A stretch of DNA of 64,000 bases from Emticicia sp. CRIBPO (GCF_009905725.1 NZ_JAAAKV010000017.1:33326-97325), one strand, 5' to 3'. Counted from the stretch's first letter, positions 24,479 through 33,736 are shown. Notes: a model not told the origin generated them from the sequence alone. Numbers and translations: made by a program.

Positions 24479-24745
24479 TTAAAAATGATTATGTAACAAA
24501 CTATTAAAGAATTTACCTGGGGCTTCACGGTAGATTTCCAACACGAAACCGCTTCCCGGCCAGGTATTGGATAAATCAGTACGGTTAAATTTTTCGATGC
24601 ATTGGGAAGAGAGGCTCTGGTGGCTGTCTTTCACCGAGTCTCCGGTAATTTTGACTTCACTCCTGTCGGGGGTTTCCGAAGGCTGACTCTGTGCAAAGGC
24701 CTGAGTAGAGACAAGACCGAAAATCAGTAGTCGTTTTTTCATCAT
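24479..24745 (-). CDS. Small exported protein, unknown function
   Basis: An 88-residue frame starting with a good signal peptide (MMKKRLLIFGLVSTQAFAQS). The mature part is hydrophilic with one cysteine (SSQCIEKF) and a segment DLSNTWPGSGFVLEIYREAPG. No family was recognised. Support for a real gene: its stop lies one base before the MauG-like start codon, and it begins with an ATG after a gap that contains the presumed promoter. It could also be the remnant of a longer gene. It may be a partner or substrate of the peroxidase. Confidence 0.5.
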   Translation of the reverse strand: MMKKRLLIFGLVSTQAFAQSQPSETPDRSEVKITGDSVKDSHQSLSSQCIEKFNRTDLSNTWPGSGFVLEIYREAPGKFFNSLLHNHF

Positions 24746-24871
24746 TTATCGATATGTATTTAAAGATATATCGCAAATATAGAGAAGAAACTCGGGGGAA
24801 AAAAGGAGAAATGGAAAACGGAGGAAGCAGGCCGGAAGTTATGGAATCGTCCTGATTGTTTGTTAAAAGTG

Positions 24872-25216
24872 TCAGATAAGGTTGAGCAGGTCTTTTTCGG
24901 CTTCTGCTACGGCTTTAAGCTTGTTTTCCAGGCTCTTATAGGCTGCAATGACCTGCTTTCCGGTTTCGGTGATTTCGGCACCTCCCCCATTCTGACCGCC
25001 TTTCTGGGTGGTGACAAAGGGATTTTTCCCTATAGTATTCATAGCCATCACCATAGCCCAGGCTTTTTTGTACGACATACCCATTTGCTTCGCCGCTTTT
25101 ACGATAGAGCCTGTTTCCTGTATGCCTTCCAGCAATTCGAGCCTGCCGGGACCGAAAAACTTGACATCATCAACAAAAACCCAGTGACGGAAACTTATTC
25201 TGATGTTCTTTTCCAT
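24872..25216 (-). CDS. ModE-like winged-helix regulator (N-terminal domain only)
   Basis: A 114-residue DNA-binding protein like the LysR-type HTH half of ModE, the molybdate-responsive repressor. Clear signatures are GPGRLELLEGIQETGSIVKAA, here seen as RLELLEGI and GSIVKAAKQMGMSYKKAW, and the wing region TTQKGGQNGGGAEITETGK. The C-terminal molybdate-binding TOBE domains are missing, which is usual in one ModE subgroup, so ligand sensing would need another protein. It lies upstream of, and in the same direction as, the small protein, peroxidase and Mo-fold genes, so these are candidate targets. Confidence 0.88.
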   Translation of the reverse strand: MEKNIRISFRHWVFVDDVKFFGPGRLELLEGIQETGSIVKAAKQMGMSYKKAWAMVMAMNTIGKNPFVTTQKGGQNGGGAEITETGKQVIAAYKSLENKLKAVAEAEKDLLNLI

Positions 25217-25249
25217 GATATTTTCAATATAATGATTGACGGTCTGTGT

Positions 25250-26005
25250 TTAAAAATGTTCTGCTATATAAGCCCTCGCCTCTTCCTGTGTATAAAAAGA
25301 AAAATTACGGTAACGATGATGCACATCGATGATTTCTTCGAGGGCTTCTGTTGCCAGCTTCTGGTTTTCCCAGTTTTTGAGGTCGGCCACTACGGTTTCA
25401 AGACATCCCTTTTTATAGGCAATCTGCCCGATGACATGCACCAGTGTTTTATAAACCCTGGCCGGTTTGTCCCATTGCAGCTCTTTCAGCAAGGGTAAAA
25501 TATCCTGGGGATGTGTTCTGCCCCTTAGTTCTATCCCGTGACAAATCTCTCTTCTGATCTCCTTGTCCTGATGATGGAGATACAGCCTTGCCCAGCTTAA
25601 CAGCGGTTCAGGGTTTACCTCTCCCATCTTTTTCATGGAACCGATCACGGCATTTCTGACCGAGTGGTGTTCATCAAAAAGCCCCTCATCAAAGAATTTC
25701 CGGACAATCTCAAAATCCTTTTTCCCGATTTCTCCGGCGGCATTGACTACGGTCTGCCTTACTTTGAAGTCAGGTTCTTTGAAAAATTGTCGTAACAGAG
25801 CCAAAAATGCCGGTTGCAGTTCCGGACGAAGCAGGTACAACCTGCCAACCGCCAGATAGGCCGTTTTACGGATGTAAGTATCCTCATCTGAAAAATAGGC
25901 CAGTGTTCCGGTCAGATTTCCTGATGTTACGTCCTTCTCTATCTGCCCGGTCATCTGAGCCACCAGCTCCACCCGCTCTTCCTTGCTCAAATCATAAAAA
26001 GCCAT
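25250..26005 (-). CDS. HEAT-repeat protein
   Basis: A 251-residue all-helical protein composed of HEAT-like repeats of 30-40 residues, for example IRKTAYLAVGRLYLLRPELQ, VRQTVVNAAGEIGKKD and VRNAVIGSMKKMGEVNPEP. There is no signal peptide and no catalytic motif. The start at 26005 is the ATG that begins the conserved body; the longer frame would need a TTG inside the neighbour. It is 33 bp upstream of the ModE-like gene and 10 bp after DinB. It probably acts as a protein-binding scaffold. Confidence 0.82.
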   Translation of the reverse strand: MAFYDLSKEERVELVAQMTGQIEKDVTSGNLTGTLAYFSDEDTYIRKTAYLAVGRLYLLRPELQPAFLALLRQFFKEPDFKVRQTVVNAAGEIGKKDFEIVRKFFDEGLFDEHHSVRNAVIGSMKKMGEVNPEPLLSWARLYLHHQDKEIRREICHGIELRGRTHPQDILPLLKELQWDKPARVYKTLVHVIGQIAYKKGCLETVVADLKNWENQKLATEALEEIIDVHHRYRNFSFYTQEEARAYIAEHF

Positions 26006-26015
26006 AAACCCTGAT

Positions 26016-26471
26016 TTATCTTGTGCCCCATTCCCACAAACCAAACAATACTTTTTTATCCAGAGGATGTCCGGATTGTTTCAAAGAAAGTACAATTTGC
26101 CCGCGGTGATGCGATTCGTGTGAAATAATATAACCCAGGAAACCTACCGGGTGCGGTTTGAAGCCTTTGATCCTGCCTTCTTCCAGGCCTCTGTCAATCA
26201 TCTTTGAAATGGCTTCCCCGCTTTTAATCAGTTCTTTCCGCAGGATGTCTTTGGTAATGTTATCTTTCTCAATTTTGATAAGTCCGTCCAGCAGATCAGG
26301 GGCCGATGCTTTTAACCACATCAGCCTTACATTATGGATATGAGCCAGCTGCTCTCCCACTGTCCTGCCCCTGGAAGCAGAAATATCCGGAAAATGAGCC
26401 TCTTCGATGGCTTCAAGAAGATATAAGTTTATCCTGTTGTTAATATCCCAGGTATCGGTGATCTGCTCCAT
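26016..26471 (-). CDS. DinB-family metal-dependent protein
   Basis: A 151-residue four-helix-bundle protein of the DinB/DUF664-type superfamily. The three metal-binding histidines fit HIHN near residue 45 and ISHESHHRGQI near residue 115. Members include bacillithiol and mycothiol transferases, but many have no known reaction. It is followed after ten bases by the HEAT-repeat gene. Confidence 0.85.
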   Translation of the reverse strand: MEQITDTWDINNRINLYLLEAIEEAHFPDISASRGRTVGEQLAHIHNVRLMWLKASAPDLLDGLIKIEKDNITKDILRKELIKSGEAISKMIDRGLEEGRIKGFKPHPVGFLGYIISHESHHRGQIVLSLKQSGHPLDKKVLFGLWEWGTR

Positions 26472-26518
26472 CTTTACTTTAGATTACTGGCTCCAAATAT
26501 ACATAAAATCAATATTCA

Positions 26519-29152
26519 TCAGTATATCTCCACCATGAGTGTCGAGTTTGCCGGGATTGTTATTTCTTCCTCAAATTCCAGTGAGAACTCCCGTCCGTTC
26601 ATCTTCACGGCCGTTTTCACATGTTTGTTATCAAGAAGCACCATCACGTTTTTTAATTTGCCCGCTCCGATTTTCTCCAGGCACAAATTCTTTAGTTTCA
26701 GGGTCCCGTATTTAACCTCCAGACTGTGATTCTGCTTGCTTTCTGTCTTTTTCTGACCGTAAGTACCCCACCCTTCTGCTGCCGTAAATGCCGACCTGAA
26801 GTGCTCAGGCTTTATTTTCGGAGCAAGTTTAAGATAGCCTTTCGGGCCGTGATACTCAAAACCTGAAGCAGTGATGAAGGCTCCGTAACTGGCCATCGCC
26901 CTGGCGTAATGATCGCTGCATTCCACCTCATTGAAAGGGTTTCTTTTCTTCGCATGATATCGGTCGTGGATGGTTTTGATCAGCAGCAAGCCTTCGTCAG
27001 TCATGCCCTCGGCGATCATGTGTGCAGCCACCTGGTGTTCAAACCCGCTCATGCATTCATGAAAATAGGTCACCTGCCAGGCATCTTTTACGCCGAAAGG
27101 TTCCGGGTCATTTTTGGGATTGGTATTCATCAGCAGGCCGCCTTCTCCGGGCAAAGCATAAGGCCGCCCGCCATGGTGCGTTTGGAGATAAGGCCCTACG
27201 TCGGTGAGAAAATTATATTTCCACAAGGCTTTCAAAGCCGACATTGTTTTTTCTTTATCAATGATCCTTTCTTTTATGCCCACCTGGTAGGCCCAGGCCT
27301 GGCCGTATACCTGGTCGATGTGGCAGGTATCATAGGAGCCCAACACCGTTTTACCGATTTTCGGATCGGGCTGATGAATGAAATATTCTCCGTTAAACAA
27401 TTCCTTTTCCATAGCTGATTTCCCTTTTTCAGCAAATGCCTTACAGGTCCGGGCAAACTCATGATCTCCCATCTCTTCAGCCATCAGTTCTCCTGCTTTA
27501 GCGGCGGCTACACACAAACCTACCAGCCAGGCTATTGCTCCGGGCCACTTGGCGTCGAGGGTATTTTCAAGCTGTGAGTCTACCATCCCGTCGCCGTTCC
27601 GGTCCTGTTTCAGTATAAATTCAATCGCCAGCCTGGTTTTGAGCCAGTTTCTTCTTAAAAAGGCGTCATCCTTACTCATCTGGTGCTCGCGGTAAATTCC
27701 TAAAACCCGTCCCGCCTGCCCGTCAATGGCGGGTTGCTGATCGTATTCTGCCCTGAAGCCGATGTGTCCGTCTTCGTGAAAACCAACGCCGAGGTCCACC
27801 CGCTCGCGGGTGTCTCTTTCCAGGGCCGGAAAAATCCGGGCCATGGCCTGGGCATATTGCCAGACGTGGGTACAGGTTCCGGCACACGAGCCCACCCCTT
27901 CCCAGGCATAAAACCGGCCGGAAGAAAAACGGTGTGCGGTAGTGGTGGCCAGCGTTGAAGTATTCAGAAAGGTACGCTCCAGAAACCACCAGGGCAAGGT
28001 ACTTTGCTGATACCAGGTATCACACCAGGCCTGCGTCTGAGAAGACAGCATGGCAAAATTCTTCATGACATATTCTCCTACTTCAGCCGAAGATTTGAAT
28101 TGCTTTGCATAAAATCTTTTATCCTCGTTTTTAATGGAATAAAATGACAGGTTCGGAAAATACCAGGTAAAAGCATAGTGCAGGTCTTTAGATTCCCCCG
28201 CCGCAAGCATAAAGGTATTGTTTACAGAACCGGTCAGTTTCTCATTAAAATTGCCGGTGCTCTGAGCTTTATTCTCCTTATTAAACAGGGTTTCATTCTT
28301 AAGGTCTGCACCTGTGTTGACCATAGTATCCTGATTAAGCGAGAAAATGCTGAGGTTACCATAATCAGATTTATGATAATAGGCGTCGTCAGCCCAGTTT
28401 TTGTTTCTGACACTCATCGTCACCCCATTTTTAAGAGGCTGATTGACACGGGTGTACTGGTCATCAGCAGCGGTATAAATCGCCGCCTTATTTTCAAGCC
28501 AGCCTGTTAATGAAACATTTACACCGGCTTTGGTTTTGTTTTTCAGATGAAAGGTGTAGACCGTGGCCGGAAGCCCGGAGTTTACTTCATCCAGCGGGAT
28601 AAAAGGGGAATAGACTTTCAGGGACACCTCCACCGGAAATTCTGAAGAGGTATACCGGATCGTGGGCATAGGATAGGTGGCGTCAAAAGCTATTTCATCC
28701 CAATCTTCCGCCAGAAGACGTTTGATGACCGTTTTCCCTTCCCATTCAGCTTTAATGGCAAAACCCTGATCCAACGGACGGACATCCTTGACAGGTTCTA
28801 CATAATTGGCCCCGTCAAAAGGCCTTAAAACGGCCATATTCCCCTGGATTTTTTCATGCCACGGGATATCCTTATAAATTACCCCGGTCTGATTTTTATT
28901 GAATATGTCCCAAAGCCAGAGCCGCCCGTCGCCACCGAGATAAACACAGCCGCAGGCAATCCCGCCGACGGGCATACCTATGTATTGAAGTTCATTTTTA
29001 CTTTTCAGATAGGTGGTCACTGTGCCCCGCTCTTTGAGTCCCTTGCCTTCTTCAGACAAAAAAACCTGTCCGAAATCCGGGTATTTCAAAGCCATCAGCC
29101 CGGCAGTAAGCATTCCGGATGTTTTTATAAAATCTCTTCTGTTGTTTTTCAT
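26519..29152 (-). CDS. GH116-type glycoside hydrolase (GBA2/DUF608 family), Tat-exported
   Basis: An 877-residue enzyme starting at 29152 with NNRRDFIKTSGMLTAG, a twin-arginine signal. An N-terminal beta-sandwich (GBA2_N-like, opening IGMPVGGIACGCVYLGGDG) is followed by an (alpha/alpha)6 barrel from about residue 440. Barrel motifs include RFYAWEGVGSCAGTCTHVWQ (probable nucleophile Glu in the WEG) and DGMVDSQLENTLDAKWPG, and CHIDQVYGQAWA later. GH116 enzymes include beta-glucosidases, beta-xylosidases and glucosylceramidases; the substrate cannot be chosen here. A longer frame overlapping the cupin gene lacks a signal and was not used. The cupin gene lies 19 bp upstream. Confidence 0.85.
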   Translation of the reverse strand: MKNNRRDFIKTSGMLTAGLMALKYPDFGQVFLSEEGKGLKERGTVTTYLKSKNELQYIGMPVGGIACGCVYLGGDGRLWLWDIFNKNQTGVIYKDIPWHEKIQGNMAVLRPFDGANYVEPVKDVRPLDQGFAIKAEWEGKTVIKRLLAEDWDEIAFDATYPMPTIRYTSSEFPVEVSLKVYSPFIPLDEVNSGLPATVYTFHLKNKTKAGVNVSLTGWLENKAAIYTAADDQYTRVNQPLKNGVTMSVRNKNWADDAYYHKSDYGNLSIFSLNQDTMVNTGADLKNETLFNKENKAQSTGNFNEKLTGSVNNTFMLAAGESKDLHYAFTWYFPNLSFYSIKNEDKRFYAKQFKSSAEVGEYVMKNFAMLSSQTQAWCDTWYQQSTLPWWFLERTFLNTSTLATTTAHRFSSGRFYAWEGVGSCAGTCTHVWQYAQAMARIFPALERDTRERVDLGVGFHEDGHIGFRAEYDQQPAIDGQAGRVLGIYREHQMSKDDAFLRRNWLKTRLAIEFILKQDRNGDGMVDSQLENTLDAKWPGAIAWLVGLCVAAAKAGELMAEEMGDHEFARTCKAFAEKGKSAMEKELFNGEYFIHQPDPKIGKTVLGSYDTCHIDQVYGQAWAYQVGIKERIIDKEKTMSALKALWKYNFLTDVGPYLQTHHGGRPYALPGEGGLLMNTNPKNDPEPFGVKDAWQVTYFHECMSGFEHQVAAHMIAEGMTDEGLLLIKTIHDRYHAKKRNPFNEVECSDHYARAMASYGAFITASGFEYHGPKGYLKLAPKIKPEHFRSAFTAAEGWGTYGQKKTESKQNHSLEVKYGTLKLKNLCLEKIGAGKLKNVMVLLDNKHVKTAVKMNGREFSLEFEEEITIPANSTLMVEIY

Positions 29153-29171
29153 TGTTGTACCCGTGGTTGAA

Positions 29172-29600
29172 TTATTCGTCTTTCGTTTGAGGGTTTTCTT
29201 CAAACCACTGAACAATGGCGGGCATATTTCTTTCAAAACCGCCGGGGATAAAGAAATTAAGCAGCCCGGCCTTTTCATCAGATCGGTTCTCAAAATCGTG
29301 CATGGTGCCGGCAGGGATCATGAAAAAAGCTCCTCTCCCGGCTTCAATCCATTGCTCTCCTATCAGAAGAGAAGGTCTGCCTTCCAGCACATAAAAAACT
29401 TCGTCATTGGCTTCATGAAAATGAGCTCCGGGACCTGTGGAGTGGGGTTCGAGCCACCATTCTGAAATGCTGTAGCGGCTTTGGGTTTCTTCTTCGTCGG
29501 CTTTAAAGACAGCTTTCATACTGCCCATGTCGTATTTTCTTCCTTCACCAGGTTCCAAAAAAATGGAGCCCTGCGGCAGGTTCTGAGTTTCAGGAGGCAT
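29172..29600 (-). CDS. Cupin-domain protein
   Basis: A 142-residue single-cupin protein. The metal-binding motif is intact: HSTGPGAHFHEANDEVFYVLEG supplies two His and one Glu (seen as GAHFHEANDEVFYV), and IPAGTMHDFEN supplies the third His. The ATG at 29600 begins PPETQNLPQGS; an eight-codon longer frame needs a TTG. It is 19 bp before the GH116 gene on the same strand. The reaction is unknown. Confidence 0.87.
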   Translation of the reverse strand: MPPETQNLPQGSIFLEPGEGRKYDMGSMKAVFKADEEETQSRYSISEWWLEPHSTGPGAHFHEANDEVFYVLEGRPSLLIGEQWIEAGRGAFFMIPAGTMHDFENRSDEKAGLLNFFIPGGFERNMPAIVQWFEENPQTKDE

Positions 29601-29729
29601 ATTCTGAGTTTTTCGGTTGAACAATCCTATAAATATAATTTACTTCTCATCTCCTGAAAAGCAATTACAGAATTATTTAACCCGCCTCAGGGGAAGGATA
29701 AGTGGAAAAGATTTTTCGGAAGTATCAGC

Positions 29730-30116
29730 TCAAATTTCGTAGAACTCCATCGGCAGATGATCGGGATCTTCAAAAAAGGTGAATTTTTTACCCGTAAACT
29801 CATCCACACGGACAGGCTCACAAGCGACTCCTTTTTCTTCCAGGTATTTTTTGGCGGCTTCCACATCTTCTACTTTGAAAGCGACGTGACGCAAACCAAG
29901 AGCTTCGGGCCTGGAAACCCTGGCAGGTGGATCCGGGAATGAAAACAGTTCTATGAGATAGTCCCCGTTCAGCGACAAGTCCAGTTTATAGGATTGCCGG
30001 GCTTCACGGTAAACTTCCTGCTGGACTTCAAATCCGAGTATCTGCGTATAAAACGCCTTGGACCGTTCGTAGTCCGAGCAGATGATGGCGATGTGATGTA
30101 AGCTTTTTAGTATCAT
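29730..30116 (-). CDS. Glyoxalase-like VOC protein (YaeR/GloA2-type)
   Basis: A 128-residue VOC-fold protein. The opening SLHHIAIICSDYERSKAFYTQ, the IELFSFPDPPARVSRPEALGLRH centre and the terminal PDHLPMEFYE match the YaeR/GloA2 group. Four ligands are apparent: His in LHHIAI, Glu in LIELF, His in LRHVAF and Glu in MEFYE. Lactoylglutathione lyase activity is often assigned but is not well proven for this subgroup. A palindrome lies just upstream. Confidence 0.85.
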   Translation of the reverse strand: MILKSLHHIAIICSDYERSKAFYTQILGFEVQQEVYREARQSYKLDLSLNGDYLIELFSFPDPPARVSRPEALGLRHVAFKVEDVEAAKKYLEEKGVACEPVRVDEFTGKKFTFFEDPDHLPMEFYEI

Positions 30117-30122
30117 AGTAGA

Positions 30123-30142
30123 ATCGTGCCTCGAGGCACGAT
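30123..30142. repeat. 20-bp perfect palindrome, CGTGCCTCGAGGCACG core
   Basis: A perfect palindrome with ten-base arms, between the 2-hydroxyacid dehydrogenase stop and the VOC gene start. The same 16-base core recurs at 38361-38376. No T run follows, so a simple terminator is not obvious; a REP-like element is possible. Confidence 0.7.
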
Positions 30143-30156
30143 ATTACGGTACGACG

Positions 30157-31119
30157 TTACGGTAGTACACGGTTCGGAAGAGCCTCCCCCTTTAAGCCGG
30201 CGATGACGTTTTCTACCGCGAGTCTTGTCATTTCCAGCCGGGTTTCGAGCGTAGCCGAACCAATATGCGGCAATATACAGACATTCGGCATATCGAGCAA
30301 AGGATTCCCGGCTTTCATCGGTTCCGGGTTGGTTACGTCCAGACCTGCTCCCCAGATGATTCCTTTTTCAAGGGCCTCAGCCAGGTCTTCTTCATTGTGA
30401 ATCGCTCCCCTGGCGGTATTGATAAAAATAGCGTCTGGTTTCATTTTGCTGAAGACTTCCTTGTTAAACATCCCCCTGGTTTCATCCGTAAGGGCGGTGT
30501 GAACCGTCAGGACATCGCTGTTGGCCAGCAATTCGTCAAAGCTCACTTTACGGGCGTTCAGATCTTGTTCAGCTTCGGGGTTATTGCTCCGGTTATAATA
30601 AATAATGTCCATGCCATAAGCACTCTTGCATAGACGGGCCATCTCGAAACCGATTTTACCCAGACCGAACACGCCGAGTGTTTTGCCATACAGTTCTTTG
30701 CCCAGGTTAGCCGTAGGATCAGAAAAACCCCACTCGCCCTTTTCGATGGTCTTGTGCATGTAGAAGGCCTTCCTTGATGTGGCAAGCATCAGCAGAAAAG
30801 CAGTATCCGCCGTGGCTTTGCTCAGTACGCCGGGGGTATTTCCCACCGGAATATTCAGCCTGGCAGCTTCTCCTATGTCCACTTTATCATACCCTACTGA
30901 GTGTAAAGAAATGACTTTCAGGTGACTGCAGGCGTTCAGAAAATCTTTATCAAGTTTGTTGGCTCCGAGAAAAAGTAAAGCATCGTGGGCTTTGGCATGT
31001 TCTATGAGTTCCTGCTGGGTGAGATCGCGTTTTTCGGTCCATTGGGTATACTCAATGCCCGCTTCACGCAGTTTTTGGAGACCACTCTCAAAAATGGCCC
31101 TGGTAATGAAAACTTTCAT
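30157..31119 (-). CDS. D-2-hydroxyacid dehydrogenase (glyoxylate/hydroxypyruvate reductase-like)
   Basis: A 320-residue NAD(P)-dependent dehydrogenase. The Rossmann motif is GVFGLGKIG (about residues 149-157). The catalytic triad fits Arg in INTARGAIHNEEDL, Glu in TNPEPMKAGNPL and His in ILPHIGSAT. It would reduce 2-oxoacids such as glyoxylate or hydroxypyruvate to D-2-hydroxyacids. Length is normal. The exact substrate is unknown. Neighbours are oxidoreductases and a glyoxalase-like gene. Confidence 0.9.
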   Translation of the reverse strand: MKVFITRAIFESGLQKLREAGIEYTQWTEKRDLTQQELIEHAKAHDALLFLGANKLDKDFLNACSHLKVISLHSVGYDKVDIGEAARLNIPVGNTPGVLSKATADTAFLLMLATSRKAFYMHKTIEKGEWGFSDPTANLGKELYGKTLGVFGLGKIGFEMARLCKSAYGMDIIYYNRSNNPEAEQDLNARKVSFDELLANSDVLTVHTALTDETRGMFNKEVFSKMKPDAIFINTARGAIHNEEDLAEALEKGIIWGAGLDVTNPEPMKAGNPLLDMPNVCILPHIGSATLETRLEMTRLAVENVIAGLKGEALPNRVLP

Positions 31120-31251
31120 GGTGGTTAATCAGATTTCTTTAAAAATACTATTTCATGACTTTAAAAACAACGAAAAACCAGCCCCGGCCTTATATTTTTT
31201 ATGGAATGGTTTCTGATAAAAACAACAAATGCCGGAAACCCGGCATTCATT

Positions 31252-32289
31252 TTAATATAATTTCGGTGCTGCATTGAGCATCGGGAACTGTCTTTGGTGC
31301 CAGTAAGGATAGATCGGCGGCACTTCACTGACGGCGTCGAGCCTCTTGACCTGCTTTAAAGTCAGGTTCCAGCCTACCGCTCCGAGGTTTTGTTTCAGTT
31401 GCTCCTCGTTTCTGGCTCCGATAATGATATTAGAGATGGTCGGGCGTTGCAGCAGCCAGTTGAGCGACACCTGTGCCACACTTTTACCTGTCTCGGCAGC
31501 GATCTCGTCCAGCACATCCAGTACATTATAGAACACTTCGTCCGAAAACACTTCTCCCGGCACAGGGCTGCCTCCCTGGGTTACCCTCGCATTGGCCGGC
31601 AGCGGCTGGTTTCTTTTGTATTTTCCGCCAAGGCGACCTGCAGACAAAGGACTCCACACTATCGTACCGACATTCTGGTCAATACCCAGCGGCATAAGTT
31701 CCCATTCAAAATCACGGTTCAGAAGTGAATAATAAGCCTGGTGGGCGATGTATCTAGACCAACCGTATCTTTCCGAAACAGACAGCGATTTCATCAGGTG
31801 CCATCCGGAAAAATTGGAACAGGCAATGTACCTTACTTTACCACTTTGGACCAGGTTATCCAGAGCTTTTAAGGTCTCTTCTACAGGGGTATTGGCATCA
31901 AAACCATGCATGTGGTAAATGTCGATGTGGTCTACATTCATTCTCTTAAGACTTTCTTCTGCTGATTTCACCAGGTTAATTCTGGAAGAACCGAAGTCGT
32001 TGGTCTCATCGCTCATCGGGAAAGTGGCTTTGGTCGAAATCAATACTTTGTTTCTCAATCCGACAATGGCCTTACCGAGTATTTCTTCTGAAATGCCTTT
32101 TGAATACACATTGGCGGTATCAAAAAGGTTGACGCCCGCGTCAAGGCAAAGGTTGACCAGGCGGGTGGCTTCGTCTACCTGTGTTGAACCCCAGGCTTTG
32201 AAAAAGTCGTTGCCACCACCAAAAGTAGCCGTACCGAAACTTAAAACGGGAACCCTTAGTCCTGATGCCCCAAGTTGTCTATATTCCAT
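31252..32289 (-). CDS. Aldo/keto reductase
   Basis: A 345-residue (beta/alpha)8 NADPH-dependent reductase. The catalytic tetrad is visible: Asp and Tyr in FDTANVYSKG, Lys in LISTKATF, His in DIYHMHGFD. The C-terminal cofactor-binding segment NIIIGARNEEQLKQNLGA is present. The opening MEYRQLGASGLRVPVLSFGT is typical of the AKR11/12-like group. Its start lies inside the end of the FUSC gene (34-base overlap), so the two are probably translationally coupled. The substrate is unknown. Confidence 0.92.
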   Translation of the reverse strand: MEYRQLGASGLRVPVLSFGTATFGGGNDFFKAWGSTQVDEATRLVNLCLDAGVNLFDTANVYSKGISEEILGKAIVGLRNKVLISTKATFPMSDETNDFGSSRINLVKSAEESLKRMNVDHIDIYHMHGFDANTPVEETLKALDNLVQSGKVRYIACSNFSGWHLMKSLSVSERYGWSRYIAHQAYYSLLNRDFEWELMPLGIDQNVGTIVWSPLSAGRLGGKYKRNQPLPANARVTQGGSPVPGEVFSDEVFYNVLDVLDEIAAETGKSVAQVSLNWLLQRPTISNIIIGARNEEQLKQNLGAVGWNLTLKQVKRLDAVSEVPPIYPYWHQRQFPMLNAAPKLY

Positions 32290-32810
32290 AATTTATTGAT
32301 ATTAAAGTGTTTTAAAAGCATATTAAACATCAGTGTGATCAGTAAGGCGACAATACAGCCCACAAAAACACAAGCCACACGCTGCAACACCAGGCTCCAG
32401 TCTTTCACCTGTTCTTCCTGCAGCAAAACGATGATCAGGGCAGCCATGGCCGCCCGGGTGGCGTTATTCAACCGAATCAAAGTACCGATCAGAATCGTGG
32501 CTACAATCCCCGCACAAAGTAACAATAAAGTAGGAAAATCCATAAAATAAAGAACCAAACCAACCGCTCCGCCCAATAGATTGGCTTTCATACGGTCATA
32601 AGCCAGGTGATTGCTGCTTTCGGGTGAGGTGGCGACCACCACCGAAACGAGGCTCCAGTGAAACGGATACTGAGGAAACTGACGATAAAGAACATAACAT
32701 ACCACTACCCCGGTCAGACATCTTAAAACATATAGAAAAGTAGCAGCAGACAGATGAAAATCAAAACGGTTATTATTCATGGAAGTATCTGTAAAATCAG
32801 AAGAAGACAT
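32256..32810 (-). CDS. FUSC-family integral membrane protein
   Basis: A 184-residue membrane protein with about five hydrophobic helices (YVLRCLTGVVVCYVLY, VGLVLYFMDFPTLLLLCAGIVA region, MAALIIVLL, CVFVGCIVALLITLMF). The motif SHLAYDRMKANLLGG is broken here as NHLAYDRMKANLLGG, the conserved FUSC loop (fusaric-acid-resistance / aromatic acid exporter-like). It is half the size of full transporters, so it may oligomerise. Its stop overlaps the aldo/keto reductase start by 34 bases, suggesting joint expression, perhaps to export a reduced compound. Confidence 0.8.
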   Translation of the reverse strand: MSSSDFTDTSMNNNRFDFHLSAATFLYVLRCLTGVVVCYVLYRQFPQYPFHWSLVSVVVATSPESSNHLAYDRMKANLLGGAVGLVLYFMDFPTLLLLCAGIVATILIGTLIRLNNATRAAMAALIIVLLQEEQVKDWSLVLQRVACVFVGCIVALLITLMFNMLLKHFNINKLWNIDNLGHQD

Positions 32811-33055
32811 TTAAGGCATCTGCATTAAAACCGTCTAATTCTTATATTTAGAACACTTATCCGTGGGCCGCTTGTTCCCCGGAAAACACAATTTCAGGAA
32901 TATTATTACGACCTGTTTTTTACCCTGATTTCGATCCAATTCTTTCTATTTAAAGTGCTTTTACAGGCCCGTTAATTCAACAAATACGTGACTTCCGGGA
33001 TGTATTATTCTTCAAATTCCTAAAACTTTCCCAAATTGGGCTGTAAATTTAGCCT

Positions 33056-33736
33056 ATGAAAATTCTGATTATCGAAGACGAACCGGATTTGCTCGACAAT
33101 ATGGTGCAGTCTCTCCAAAAAGAAAAATTCCTGGTCGAAACCGCCGATACTTTCCTTTCTGCGATGGATAAAATATCGATGTACGATTACAGCTGCATTT
33201 TGCTGGACATCAACCTGCCCGGCGGCAGCGGCATGGACGTGCTGCAGGAAATCAAAAAACTAAAAAAAACCGATGGTGTGATCATTATATCGGCCAAAGA
33301 CTCGCTGGACGATAAACTCACCGGCCTGACTTTCGGGGCAGATGATTACCTTACGAAGCCTTTTCACCTGGCTGAACTGAATGCGAGAATCAACGCAGTG
33401 CTCAGGAGAAAGACTTTTGACGGACAAAACACGGTTTCATTAAAGAACCTGGACATCAATTATGACAACAGGACGGTTGAAATTGACGGTGTTCCTTTAA
33501 TCCTCAACCGCAAAGAATATGACACGCTGATCTATTTTATCAGCAACAAAAACAGGCTGATCACCAAAACCGCCCTGGCCGAACACGTGTGGGGCGACCA
33601 GACCGACGAGGCCGACAACCTGGATTTTATTTATTCACAAATCAAAAACCTGAGAAAAAAACTGAAGGAGAGCAATGCAGAAATTGAGATTCAGGCGGTG
33701 TACGGGATAGGATATAAACTGTTAACGGGGGATTGA
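33056..33736 (+). CDS. OmpR/PhoB-family response regulator
   Basis: A 226-residue two-component regulator. The receiver has the acidic pair EDE at residues 7-9, the phosphoacceptor Asp51 (LLDINLPGG), the SAKDS switch residue and the TKPF lysine. The C-terminal winged helix has EYDTLIYFISNKNRLITK and ends in YGIGYKLL. The partner kinase follows 200 bp downstream. The likely targets are the outer-membrane and PepSY-like genes behind the kinase. Confidence 0.93.
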   Translation: MKILIIEDEPDLLDNMVQSLQKEKFLVETADTFLSAMDKISMYDYSCILLDINLPGGSGMDVLQEIKKLKKTDGVIIISAKDSLDDKLTGLTFGADDYLTKPFHLAELNARINAVLRRKTFDGQNTVSLKNLDINYDNRTVEIDGVPLILNRKEYDTLIYFISNKNRLITKTALAEHVWGDQTDEADNLDFIYSQIKNLRKKLKESNAEIEIQAVYGIGYKLLTGD

